From Anaerotignum sp. (GTDB lineage: Bacteria > Bacillota > Clostridia > Lachnospirales > Anaerotignaceae): 63,141 bases of DNA. Of this stretch, positions 52,940-62,300 are shown piece by piece. The stretch lies in NCBI GenBank assembly GCA_020024455.1, contig JAHHTU010000008.1, forward strand, positions 1-63,141, read 5' to 3'. Each line of letters begins with the position of its first letter. Within the stretch, counting starts at the first letter, position 1. Below the pieces are notes generated by a model. The model made no database searches, was not told the DNA's origin, and saw only the letters and a program-made list of their open reading frames with translations. The position numbers were made by a program, and so were the translations under genes.

Positions 52940-54124
52940 ATGAAAGAATTTGAATTGAAATATGGCTGTAACCCCAATCAAAAACCTGCAAAAATATTTA
53001 TGCAAAACGGCACAGATTTGCCGATTGAAATTTTGAACGGCAAACCAGGATATATCAACTTTTTGGACGCATTTAACAGCTGGCAGTTGGTAAAAGAATT
53101 GAAAGAGGCTTTGGATATGCCTGCGGCAACTTCTTTCAAACACGTCAGCCCAACTTCTGCGGCTGTGGGGGTACCCATGAGCATGGAACTGAAAAAAGCC
53201 TGCTTTGTGGACGATATTGAGGGACTGGACGATTCCCCCATTGCTTTGGCGTATGCAAGAGCAAGAGGTACAGACCGTATGTCCTCTTTTGGTGACTGGA
53301 TTGCATTGAGTGATGTGTGTGATGTGACTACAGCAAATTTAATCAAAAGAGAAGTTTCTGATGGGATTATTGCACCGGGTTATACACCGGAAGCATTGGA
53401 AATTTTGAAAAGCAAACGCAAAGGCAGCTATAATATTGTCAAAATCAATCCCGATTATGTACCGGAACAGACAGAACAAAAACAAGTTTTCGGTATCACA
53501 TTTGAACAGGGCAGAAACAACTTCCGTATAGACAAAGAACTTTTGCAAAATATTGTGACAGAAAACAAAACATTGTCAGAAGATGCAAAAAGAGATTTGG
53601 TGATTGCACTCATTACATTAAAATATACACAATCCAATTCTGTTTGTTTTGCAAAAGACGGGCAGGCAATCGGTGTGGGGGCAGGACAGCAATCTCGTAT
53701 CCACTGCACCAGATTGGCAGGACAGAAAGCAGATATTTGGCATTTGCGTCAACACGAAAAAGTGTTAAATCTCCCATTTTTGCCTACCGTTGGCAGACCG
53801 GACAGAGATAATACCATTGATATTTATATTTCTGATGACTATGAAGATGTTTTGGCAGATGGACAATGGCAGAACTATTTTACAGAAAAACCAGAAATTT
53901 TTACAAAAGAAGAAAAAAGAGCATATTTGGATACCATCAGCGGCGTAGCATTGGGCAGTGATGCATTCTTCCCATTTGGTGATAATATCGAAAGAGCGGC
54001 AAAAAGCGGTGTTTCCTATATTGCAGAACCGGGTGGCTCTATTCGTGATGATAATGTCATTGCAACTTGTGACAAATACCACATAGTAATGGCATTTACA
54101 GGTATGCGTTTATTCCACCATTAA
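52940..54124 (+). CDS. stand-alone AICAR formyltransferase (PurH C-terminal domain only)
   Basis: A 394-aa protein corresponding only to the AICAR transformylase half of PurH. Seen: KYGCNPNQKPAKIF, ILNGKPGYINFLDAFNSWQL, SFKHVSPTSAAVG (Lys-His pair), RARGTDRMSSFGDWIAL, GVGAGQQSRIHCT and DAFFPFGDNIERAA. The N-terminal IMP cyclohydrolase domain of fused PurH is missing; PurO in the same operon replaces it. This is a complete domain, not a truncation: it has its own AGCGGAGG site and start. Downstream purD follows after 18 bp. Confidence 0.92.
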   Translation: MKEFELKYGCNPNQKPAKIFMQNGTDLPIEILNGKPGYINFLDAFNSWQLVKELKEALDMPAATSFKHVSPTSAAVGVPMSMELKKACFVDDIEGLDDSPIALAYARARGTDRMSSFGDWIALSDVCDVTTANLIKREVSDGIIAPGYTPEALEILKSKRKGSYNIVKINPDYVPEQTEQKQVFGITFEQGRNNFRIDKELLQNIVTENKTLSEDAKRDLVIALITLKYTQSNSVCFAKDGQAIGVGAGQQSRIHCTRLAGQKADIWHLRQHEKVLNLPFLPTVGRPDRDNTIDIYISDDYEDVLADGQWQNYFTEKPEIFTKEEKRAYLDTISGVALGSDAFFPFGDNIERAAKSGVSYIAEPGGSIRDDNVIATCDKYHIVMAFTGMRLFHH

Positions 54125-54142
54125 AAGGGAGGTTTTGAGGAT

Positions 54143-55405
54143 ATGAAAGTCATGGTTGTAGGCAGTGGCGGCAGAGAACACACGATTGTCAAAAAAATCA
54201 AAGAAAATAAAGAAGTAACTGCATTGTATGTGTTACCCGGTAATGCAGGTATGGCACAAGATGCGGTTTGTGTGGATATTGGTGCAAAAGATATTGATGG
54301 TTTGGTATCTTTTGCCAAAGAAAAACAGATTGATTTTGCAGTGGTAGCACCCGATGACCCTCTGGTGTTGGGGGCAGTAGACGCTTTGGAGGCTGTGGGT
54401 GTACCTTGTTTCGGCCCGAATAAAAAAGCGGCAATCTTGGAAGGCAGTAAAGTATTTTCCAAAAATTTGATGAAAAAATACCATATTCCGACTGCAACAT
54501 ATGAAGTCTTTGACAATGCAGAACAGGCATTGGCATATTTGGAAACCGCACCCATTCCAACGGTTATCAAAGCAGATGGTTTGGCATTGGGAAAAGGCGT
54601 TATCATTGCAGAAACAAGAGAAGATGCAAAACAAGCCGTACATACCATTATGGAAGATAAAGTGTTTGGTGCAAGCGGTGACCACATTGTCATTGAAGAA
54701 TTTTTGACAGGCCCGGAAGTTTCCGTATTGGCATTTACAGACGGAAAAACCATGATACCTATGATTTCTTCCATGGACCACAAAAGAGCTTTGGACGGTG
54801 ACAAAGGCTTGAATACAGGCGGTATGGGAACGATTGCCCCCAATCCTTATTACACAGAAGCAGTTGCAAAAGAATGTATGCAAACCATATTCTTGCCGAC
54901 CATGCACGCCATGAACGAAGAAGGCAGAACATTCAAAGGCTGTTTGTATTTCGGCTTGATGTTGACACCGAATGGCCCTAAAGTGATTGAATACAACTGC
55001 CGTTTTGGTGACCCGGAAACACAGGTGGTATTGCCTTTGTTGGAAAGTGATTTGCTGACCATTATGCAACATATTGCAAATGGTACATTGGCAGAAACAG
55101 AAGTCAAATTCAAAGACAAAGCGGCTTGCTGTGTCATTATGGCGTCAAAAGGGTATCCGCAAAGCTACGAAACAGGATTTCCCATGACTTTGCCACAACA
55201 ACATGACAACATATTCATTGCGGGTGCAAAACAAAAAGATGGTGTGTTGGTGACAGGCGGCGGTCGTGTATTGGGTGTGACAGAAGTGGCTGACACATTG
55301 GAACAAGCAATCAAACAGGCATATCAAACGGTGGAAAGCGTAACATTTGAAAATGCATATTACAGAAAAGATATTGGACAAAAAGCACTTGCGGCGGAGG
55401 TGTAA
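54143..55405 (+). CDS. purD: phosphoribosylamine--glycine ligase (GAR synthetase)
   Basis: A 420-aa ATP-grasp enzyme joining glycine to phosphoribosylamine. Seen: VVGSGGREHTIV, VVAPDDPLVLG, GVPCFGPNKKAA, VIKADGLALGKGV, GLNTGGMGTIAPNPYY, VIEYNCRFGDPETQVVLPLL and TGGGRVLGV. In the second of these the usual PE is PD. Length is typical. Overall order matches standard pur operons. Confidence 0.96.
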   Translation: MKVMVVGSGGREHTIVKKIKENKEVTALYVLPGNAGMAQDAVCVDIGAKDIDGLVSFAKEKQIDFAVVAPDDPLVLGAVDALEAVGVPCFGPNKKAAILEGSKVFSKNLMKKYHIPTATYEVFDNAEQALAYLETAPIPTVIKADGLALGKGVIIAETREDAKQAVHTIMEDKVFGASGDHIVIEEFLTGPEVSVLAFTDGKTMIPMISSMDHKRALDGDKGLNTGGMGTIAPNPYYTEAVAKECMQTIFLPTMHAMNEEGRTFKGCLYFGLMLTPNGPKVIEYNCRFGDPETQVVLPLLESDLLTIMQHIANGTLAETEVKFKDKAACCVIMASKGYPQSYETGFPMTLPQQHDNIFIAGAKQKDGVLVTGGGRVLGVTEVADTLEQAIKQAYQTVESVTFENAYYRKDIGQKALAAEV

Positions 55406-55409
55406 TGAC

Positions 55410-58400
55410 ATGGTTTACAGAATTTATGTGGAAAAAAAACAAGGATTGCAGACAGAGGCAGACAGTTTGCGTCATGATTTGGTCAATTTGGTAGGTATTC
55501 AAAATTTGACCGCATTGCGGATATTAAACCGTTATGATGCAGAACAGATGGAAAAAGAATTGTTTGATACCTGTATCACTACTGTATTTTCCGAACCGCA
55601 GCTTGACAATGTCATGACAGAGATTCCAAACGATGGGGCGACTGTGTTTGCAGTGGAATTTTTGCCGGGACAGTTCGACCAAAGAGCAAACTCCGCAGCA
55701 GAATGTATCCAAATTATATCCAAAAAAGAAAGACCATTGGTTAAAAGTGCAAAAGTGTATCTGTTGTATGGCAATTTGACAGCACAAGAAGTAGATGCTG
55801 TGAAAAAATATGTCATCAACCCTGTGGAGTCCAGAGAGGCAAATTTGGAAGCTGTGGACACGTTGGAAATGGTATATGAAATCCCCAAATCTGTGGCAGT
55901 GTTGGACGGTTTTTGCAATATGCCGGATACAGCATTGCAGGAATTTATTGCAAAACAAGGTTTGGCAATGGATTTTGATGATATCAAAGTATGTCAGGCG
56001 TATTTTCAAAAAGAACATCGTGAGCCAACCATTACAGAAATCAAAATGATTGATACATACTGGTCTGACCATTGTCGTCATACCACATTTTTGACAACGA
56101 TTGATGATGTCAAATTTGAGGACGATTTGCTGGAAGGTGCATATCAGGAATATCTGCAAGCAAGAAAAGACATTGGCAGAACAAAGCCCATCAACTTGAT
56201 GGATATGGGAACGATTGTTGCAAAATTGTTGAAACAACAAGGCAAATTGGATAAATTGGACGAGTCCGAAGAAATCAACGCCTGCACAGTGAAAATTGAT
56301 GTGCAAGTAGAGGACAGAACGGAAAAATGGTTGTTGTTGTTCAAAAATGAAACACATAACCACCCCACAGAAATTGAGCCATTTGGTGGTGCGGCAACTT
56401 GTATCGGTGGTGCAATCCGTGACCCATTGAGTGGACGTTCTTATGTTTATGCGGCAATGCGTGTGACAGGGGCAGGCAATCCCTTGACACCTGTTTGCGA
56501 AACATTGGCAGGAAAATTGCCACAGCGTAAAATTGTGACAACAGCAGCTGCCGGATACAGCTCTTACGGCAACCAAATCGGTTTGGCAACCGGTCAGGTA
56601 GATGAATTGTATCATGACGGATATGTGGCAAAAAGAATGGAAGTAGGTGCAGTGATTGGTGCAGCTCCTGCGGAAAATGTGCGTAGAGAACGCCCGCAAG
56701 ATGGCGATATTGTCATTTTGCTGGGTGGTAAAACCGGTCGTGACGGTTGCGGCGGTGCAACCGGTTCTTCCAAATCCCATACCACAGCATCTTTGGAAAG
56801 CTGCGGGGCAGAAGTACAAAAAGGGAATGCACCGGAAGAAAGAAAATTGCAAAGATTATTCCGTAATGCGGAAGCCTCCCGCTTGATTAAAAGATGTAAT
56901 GACTTTGGTGCGGGCGGTGTTTCCGTTGCCATTGGGGAATTGGCTGATGGCTTGGAAATCAATTTGAATGCTGTACCAAAAAAATACGAAGGCTTGGACG
57001 GCACAGAATTGGCAATCAGTGAATCACAAGAACGTATGGCAGTTGTGGTGGCGGCAGAAGATGTGCAACGTTTCAAAGAATTGGCATATGGCGAAAATCT
57101 GGAAGCAACGGTGGTTGCACAAGTCAAAGAAAATCCGTATTTGGTGATGTACTGGAATGGCGAAAAAATTGTCAATATTTCCAGAGAATTTTTGGACTCT
57201 AACGGGGCAGAAAAACATATCTGTATTGCACCAGAAGCTCCCAAAGCATTTGACAAAGAAATCGGTCAGGATTTCAAAGAAAGTTATTTGGCATTGGCAG
57301 GCGATTTGAATGTCTGCTCCAAACGTGGACTTTCCGAACGCTTTGACTCCACCATTGGGGCAGGTACTGTATTGATGCCTTTTGGCGGAAAATATCAAAG
57401 AACACCTATCCAAGCAATGGTAAACAAAATTTCCATGGAAAAAGATACTGCAAAAACCTGTTCTGTGATGTCTTGGGGATACAATCCATATATTGCGGAA
57501 AAAAGCCCATTCCACAGTGCGTATTTGGCAGTGGTGGAATCTGTTTCCAAATTGGTGGCAACCGGTGCAAAATTTGAAGATGTGTATTTGTCATTCCAAG
57601 AATATTTTGAAAAACCCATGAAAGATGCCAGACGTTGGGGCAAACCCATGGCGGCACTTTTGGGGGCGTTTATGGCACAAAAAGGGCTGGAAATTGCGGC
57701 AATCGGTGGCAAAGACTCTATGAGCGGCACATTTGAACAAATTGATGTACCACCAACTTTGATTTCTTTTGCTGTGACAACAGAACTGACAGAAAACATT
57801 ATTTCTCCAGAATTTAAGGCGGCAGGGCATTCGGTGGTATGGCTGAAACCGGAAGTTGATGAAAACGGTTTGCCTACCACAGAGAGCTTGAAAGCCGTGT
57901 ATGCAAAAGTCAATGACTTGATGCGTGCAGGAAAAGTCTGTGCGGCATATACACCGACATATGGCGGTGTGGCAGAGGCAATTCTGAAAATGGCGATTGG
58001 GAACCATATCGGTTTTACCTATGCAGATGGTTTGACACAAGAACAACTTTTCGGATACTGTTACGGCAGCTTTATACTGGAATTGCAAACAGAGGAAGCA
58101 GTAGGCGTGGCATTGGGCAGAACCGGTGGCGAAAGCATTGTCAAAGATGGTGTAGCGATTGATTTGCAAGAGCTTTGTGATGTATATGAAAACAAATTGG
58201 AAGAAATTTATCCTTGCAATATTCAAACAGAACAAAAAGAAATTCCAACATTCACATACCATGCAGACAAATTTGCAAAACCCCGTGTGCAATTTGCAAA
58301 ACCAAAAGTGTTAATTCCTGTATTTCCCGGCACAAACTGCGAATATGACTCCGCAAAAGCCATGGAACGTGCAGGGGCAAAAGCAGAAATCTTTGTCATC

Positions 58401-59096
58401 AACAATTTGTCTGCGGCAGGCATTACAAATTCTGTGGAAACATTTGCAAAAAAATTGCAAGACAGCCAAATGATATTCATTCCCGGTGGTTTCTCCGGTG
58501 GGGACGAACCAGATGGTTCCGGTAAATTTATTACGGCATTTTTCCGCAATCCGCAAGTGAAAGAAGCAGTCACAACATTGCTGGAAGAAAAAGATGGTTT
58601 GATTTGCGGCATTTGTAATGGGTTCCAAGCGTTGATTAAATTGGGCTTGGTACCATATGGTAAAATTATGGATACAGATGAAAATTGTCCAACATTGACA
58701 TACAATACTATTCACAGACACCAATCCAAATTGGTGCGTACACGTTTGGCAACCAATAAATCTCCTTGGTTATCTCAGGTACAGGTGGGTGATATTTTCA
58801 CCGTACCGATTTCCCATGGAGAAGGTCGTTTGTTGGCAGACGAAACACTGTTGAAACAGCTGGCAGAAAATGGTCAGATTTTGACACAATATGTAGACGA
58901 ATCCGGCAATCCTACAAACGATATCCAATATAATCCAAATGGTTCTGCATTTGCGATTGAAGGTTTGCTTTCTCCGGACGGTCGTGTTTTGGGAAAAATG
59001 GGACACTCCGAACGTATTGCAGACGGCTTGTATCGTAATGTAACAGGTGAATTTGATATGAAATTGTTCCGCTCTGCGGTAGATTATTGGAAATAA
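55410..59096 (+). CDS. purL: FGAM synthase, long single-chain form
   Basis: A 1228-aa fused PurL that converts FGAR to FGAM with glutamine. The N-terminal domain and linker cover about 1-200, with DTYWSDHCRHTTF. Two AIRS-like halves follow (NHPTEIEPFGGAATCIGG; GRDGCGGATGSSKSHT; DSMSGTFEQIDVPPT). The C-terminal glutamine amidotransferase (about 970-1228) starts IPVFPGTNCEYD and has nucleophile Cys1069 in GICNGFQAL and HGEGRL. Because amidotransferase and synthase are fused, purQ and purS are not needed. ATG 55410 follows GGCGGAGG. Last gene of the pur operon. Confidence 0.95.
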   Translation: MVYRIYVEKKQGLQTEADSLRHDLVNLVGIQNLTALRILNRYDAEQMEKELFDTCITTVFSEPQLDNVMTEIPNDGATVFAVEFLPGQFDQRANSAAECIQIISKKERPLVKSAKVYLLYGNLTAQEVDAVKKYVINPVESREANLEAVDTLEMVYEIPKSVAVLDGFCNMPDTALQEFIAKQGLAMDFDDIKVCQAYFQKEHREPTITEIKMIDTYWSDHCRHTTFLTTIDDVKFEDDLLEGAYQEYLQARKDIGRTKPINLMDMGTIVAKLLKQQGKLDKLDESEEINACTVKIDVQVEDRTEKWLLLFKNETHNHPTEIEPFGGAATCIGGAIRDPLSGRSYVYAAMRVTGAGNPLTPVCETLAGKLPQRKIVTTAAAGYSSYGNQIGLATGQVDELYHDGYVAKRMEVGAVIGAAPAENVRRERPQDGDIVILLGGKTGRDGCGGATGSSKSHTTASLESCGAEVQKGNAPEERKLQRLFRNAEASRLIKRCNDFGAGGVSVAIGELADGLEINLNAVPKKYEGLDGTELAISESQERMAVVVAAEDVQRFKELAYGENLEATVVAQVKENPYLVMYWNGEKIVNISREFLDSNGAEKHICIAPEAPKAFDKEIGQDFKESYLALAGDLNVCSKRGLSERFDSTIGAGTVLMPFGGKYQRTPIQAMVNKISMEKDTAKTCSVMSWGYNPYIAEKSPFHSAYLAVVESVSKLVATGAKFEDVYLSFQEYFEKPMKDARRWGKPMAALLGAFMAQKGLEIAAIGGKDSMSGTFEQIDVPPTLISFAVTTELTENIISPEFKAAGHSVVWLKPEVDENGLPTTESLKAVYAKVNDLMRAGKVCAAYTPTYGGVAEAILKMAIGNHIGFTYADGLTQEQLFGYCYGSFILELQTEEAVGVALGRTGGESIVKDGVAIDLQELCDVYENKLEEIYPCNIQTEQKEIPTFTYHADKFAKPRVQFAKPKVLIPVFPGTNCEYDSAKAMERAGAKAEIFVINNLSAAGITNSVETFAKKLQDSQMIFIPGGFSGGDEPDGSGKFITAFFRNPQVKEAVTTLLEEKDGLICGICNGFQALIKLGLVPYGKIMDTDENCPTLTYNTIHRHQSKLVRTRLATNKSPWLSQVQVGDIFTVPISHGEGRLLADETLLKQLAENGQILTQYVDESGNPTNDIQYNPNGSAFAIEGLLSPDGRVLGKMGHSERIADGLYRNVTGEFDMKLFRSAVDYWK

Positions 59097-59103
59097 AAGA
59101 AAC

Positions 59104-59137
59104 AAAAAGCCATTTTGATAACAGAATGGCTTTTTTT
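59104..59137 (+). terminator. terminator of the purine operon
   Basis: An 11-bp stem (59104-59114 with 59125-59135) with a run of seven T at its 3' side. Confidence 0.9.
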
Positions 59138-59227
59138 ATATGGCATCAATAAAAAACTGTATTCCAAAGGCAGACACTTGGTGAAAACATGAAAAATGAT
59201 ATCAATTTATAAATTTTGGATATTTTG

Positions 59228-59257
59228 TTGAAATTTGTATTAAAATGATGTTAAAAT
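59228..59257 (+). promoter_or_regulatory. promoter of the surface-protein gene
   Basis: -35 TTGAAA (59228-59233), an 18-bp spacer and -10 TAAAAT (59252-59257), about 80 bp before the TTG start. Confidence 0.5.
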
Positions 59258-59335
59258 AATCATGGAAGATTGTATTTCTGAAAAGTGATTTGATAGAAAT
59301 ACGAAAAAGAGATGTATATAAAGGAGAGTGGTATT

Positions 59336-62300
59336 TTGTCTAAGCAAGATAAAAAAAGAATGATTGCAGCATTGGCAATGGTCTTGGCAACTACACAGTT
59401 TGGTGGTTCCTTGACATATGCACAAACAGATTTGAGTTTATTGACAGAAGAAGAATTGGTGCGTTTTCACAACTCTATTATACAAGGTGAAAAAAATCAG
59501 TATGATGGGCAGATAAAAGAAGTACTCACGGAAGAAGTGGAAGAAGAACAAGCCGAAGAAGAACAGGCAGACGAACAACCGGAAACAGAAGAAAAACAGG
59601 CAGAAGAACTGGCAACGGAAGAAGAACAAGCCGTAGAAGAACAAGCCGCAGAAGAGCAAGCCGCAGAAGAACAAGCCGCAGAAGAACAAGAAGAAGTGCA
59701 AGTAGAGGCTGTTGCGGAAAGAGCCGGCGAAAGAGAAGTTAGCACAACAGATGAGTTTTTGAGAGCATTGAAAGATAAAGTAAGTACCATTGTGGTAACA
59801 AAACGTATTACATTGGTAAATTCTGAAAATGCCGGCACAGATATGGATTTGACACCGATTCAAATTCATGGTGATGTGACCATCAAAGGCAATGGTGGTA
59901 ATTCCAGTTTGACATTCCGTGGCCCCATGCAGTTGACGGGTGATAACGTAACATTTCAAAATATCGAAATGAACTTTATTTCCTCTGATGCTATGGGCAG
60001 TGTGCCACATAGAGAAATTTTCCTTGCAGGGCATAGCCTGACATTGGATAATGTAGAGTGTTATACACAAGGTGCAGAGGGCAATTTGGGCGGCTTGGGC
60101 AGTTCAGAAGCAGAATTGTTGCCAGAAGTGTATGCAGGGGGATATAGAGGTGCAACACTTGGAAACCATGCACAGCTGACTGTGAAAAACGCAAATAGCA
60201 AAACCATGTTCAAAACCATTTATACAGGACATGATGGGGGAGTATATGGTATGACACCATATGCTGGACAAGTGACACTTTCCTTAGATGCCAAAACCGT
60301 TGTCAGAGATGGTATTTTTGCAGATAAAAATAATGAGAATGTAAATATTACATTCCAAAGTAATAGCAAAGCATCTGTACGCAGTGGCATGAAAGTGTTC
60401 GGGAATACATATACAACTGTGAATTTTGATAATGTTTCTGCCTCTGGGGTAGTAGTAGATGGTGTTGCACAGATTAATTTGAAGAATAAAGCTACATTTG
60501 AACCAGAAGCAGGTAATCATGGTGCTGTTATACAAAATATTTCTGTACCAGATGGCACAATTTTGAATTTGAACTCTATGAGAGGTACAGAAATTACCGG
60601 CAATTTTGATGGTGGCGGTACATTGATATTAGATACCAATGATACTTTGCGTATCCATGGAACTATTACAGGACAAACCAAGTTTCAGACAGGGAAAATG
60701 CAAGGTTTTGCTGGTGATTTGGTAGAAAATAAAGCGTATATTATTGCAAGTGGTCAATCACAAGAAAATAATTTTATTTTGGCTACACAATATAATGACA
60801 GTGGTTATGAAACAGTATATGCAAATAATCAATGGAGTGTTCAAAAGTTAGGTGATAGAGAACTGAAAAGTTTGGAGATTGTGTCAGGTCCAAGTGCTAT
60901 ATTCCAAAATGAGTTAAATGACACAGAAAATAAGCATTATCAATATATAATAAAAGGTAAAGATAAAAATGATGTTGCATATGTGCCAATATCAATAGAT
61001 GGTGTTTTGGTATCTGCTAATGATCTTTCGGATAATTCAAAAACAGATTGGTATCAAGACATAGATTTAGAAGCAACAGATGATTATGAAAAAGGTGTTT
61101 ATTATCTTTATTCCATGCGTGAAGAAGATAATAAATTACCAGCTGGTTCTTATTATCTGATTGTTATGGGAGAGGACTTTGATTATGATGATACTATAAC
61201 AATAGGCGACTTGAAAAAGCTTGAAAAAGCACGTATGGAAATTAAAGTGCTGGAAAACCCAGAAAATACAGAGTCACTTATCAATATTGAAAGTACAAAT
61301 CATGATATTGAAATTCTTCCGCAAAAATACACAGGACAGCAAATCAAACCCAAAGTGACAGTTACAGTAGATGATACAACGTTAGTGGAAGGTACAGATT
61401 TTATTGTCAACTACGAAAACAATATCAATGTTACAAAAGACGGCAGTAAAGCCATTGCAAAAGTTACCGGAATTGGAAAGTATACTGGCACAGTACAAAA
61501 AGAATTTGAGATTGTCAAAGCAGACGCAGAAGTAGGACTTTCCACTGATAAACAAGTATATACCTATGGTGATGAGATTACATTTACATTCACTGCACAG
61601 CCAAAGAAACCAGCTCGCCGTTCCAGACGTTCTGTGCAAGTGCAAAAAGACGAAGTTGCATTTTTATACAATGGGGAAGTACTGGGCAAATCTTATGTCA
61701 CAAACGGACAAGCTACTTTTGTATATGATACAAAGAAAAACATCATAAAACCAAATGCAGGTGGAATAGACAAAATCACTGTGCGATATGGTGGCAGTGA
61801 TACATTGGAAAAACCAAATACAGATGCAGAGGTAGCAGTCACTCCATTTACAATCAAACCATTGGAAATCAACAAAGATAGCATTGAACGTGTTGTGTTG
61901 GAAGATGTTGTTTATGATGGCAAAACAAAAGAAACAAAAATCAAAGATGTGGTATGGAACGATGCACTGGCAGAAACATTGAGTGGTGTATATTTGAAAG
62001 GGAATGCAGTGTTCCAAGATGTGAATGCAGGGGATATCACACAGGCAGACATCAAAGATTTGGAAATTGTTGGTGAACAAGCAGAGTGGTATCAATTAGC
62101 TGAAAAATCTTATAATGGTGTGCAGGCAAGCGGTAAAATCTTGAAGGCAGAAGCACCAAACAATGTACATCATACACAGATTGTACAGTTAAATGGTGGA
62201 ACATTGGAACATAGTATTGATTTTTCCAAGTACTTGCCACAAGGTGTTACAGTAGAAGGAGTCAAAATAGGAACAATCTCTGAAAATGACAAAAAGTTAT

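Noticed and set aside
55524..56852. 442-aa minus-strand open frame within purL
   Set aside because: Antisense shadow with Phe/Cys/His/Gln-rich composition, no ribosome binding site and no recognisable motifs.
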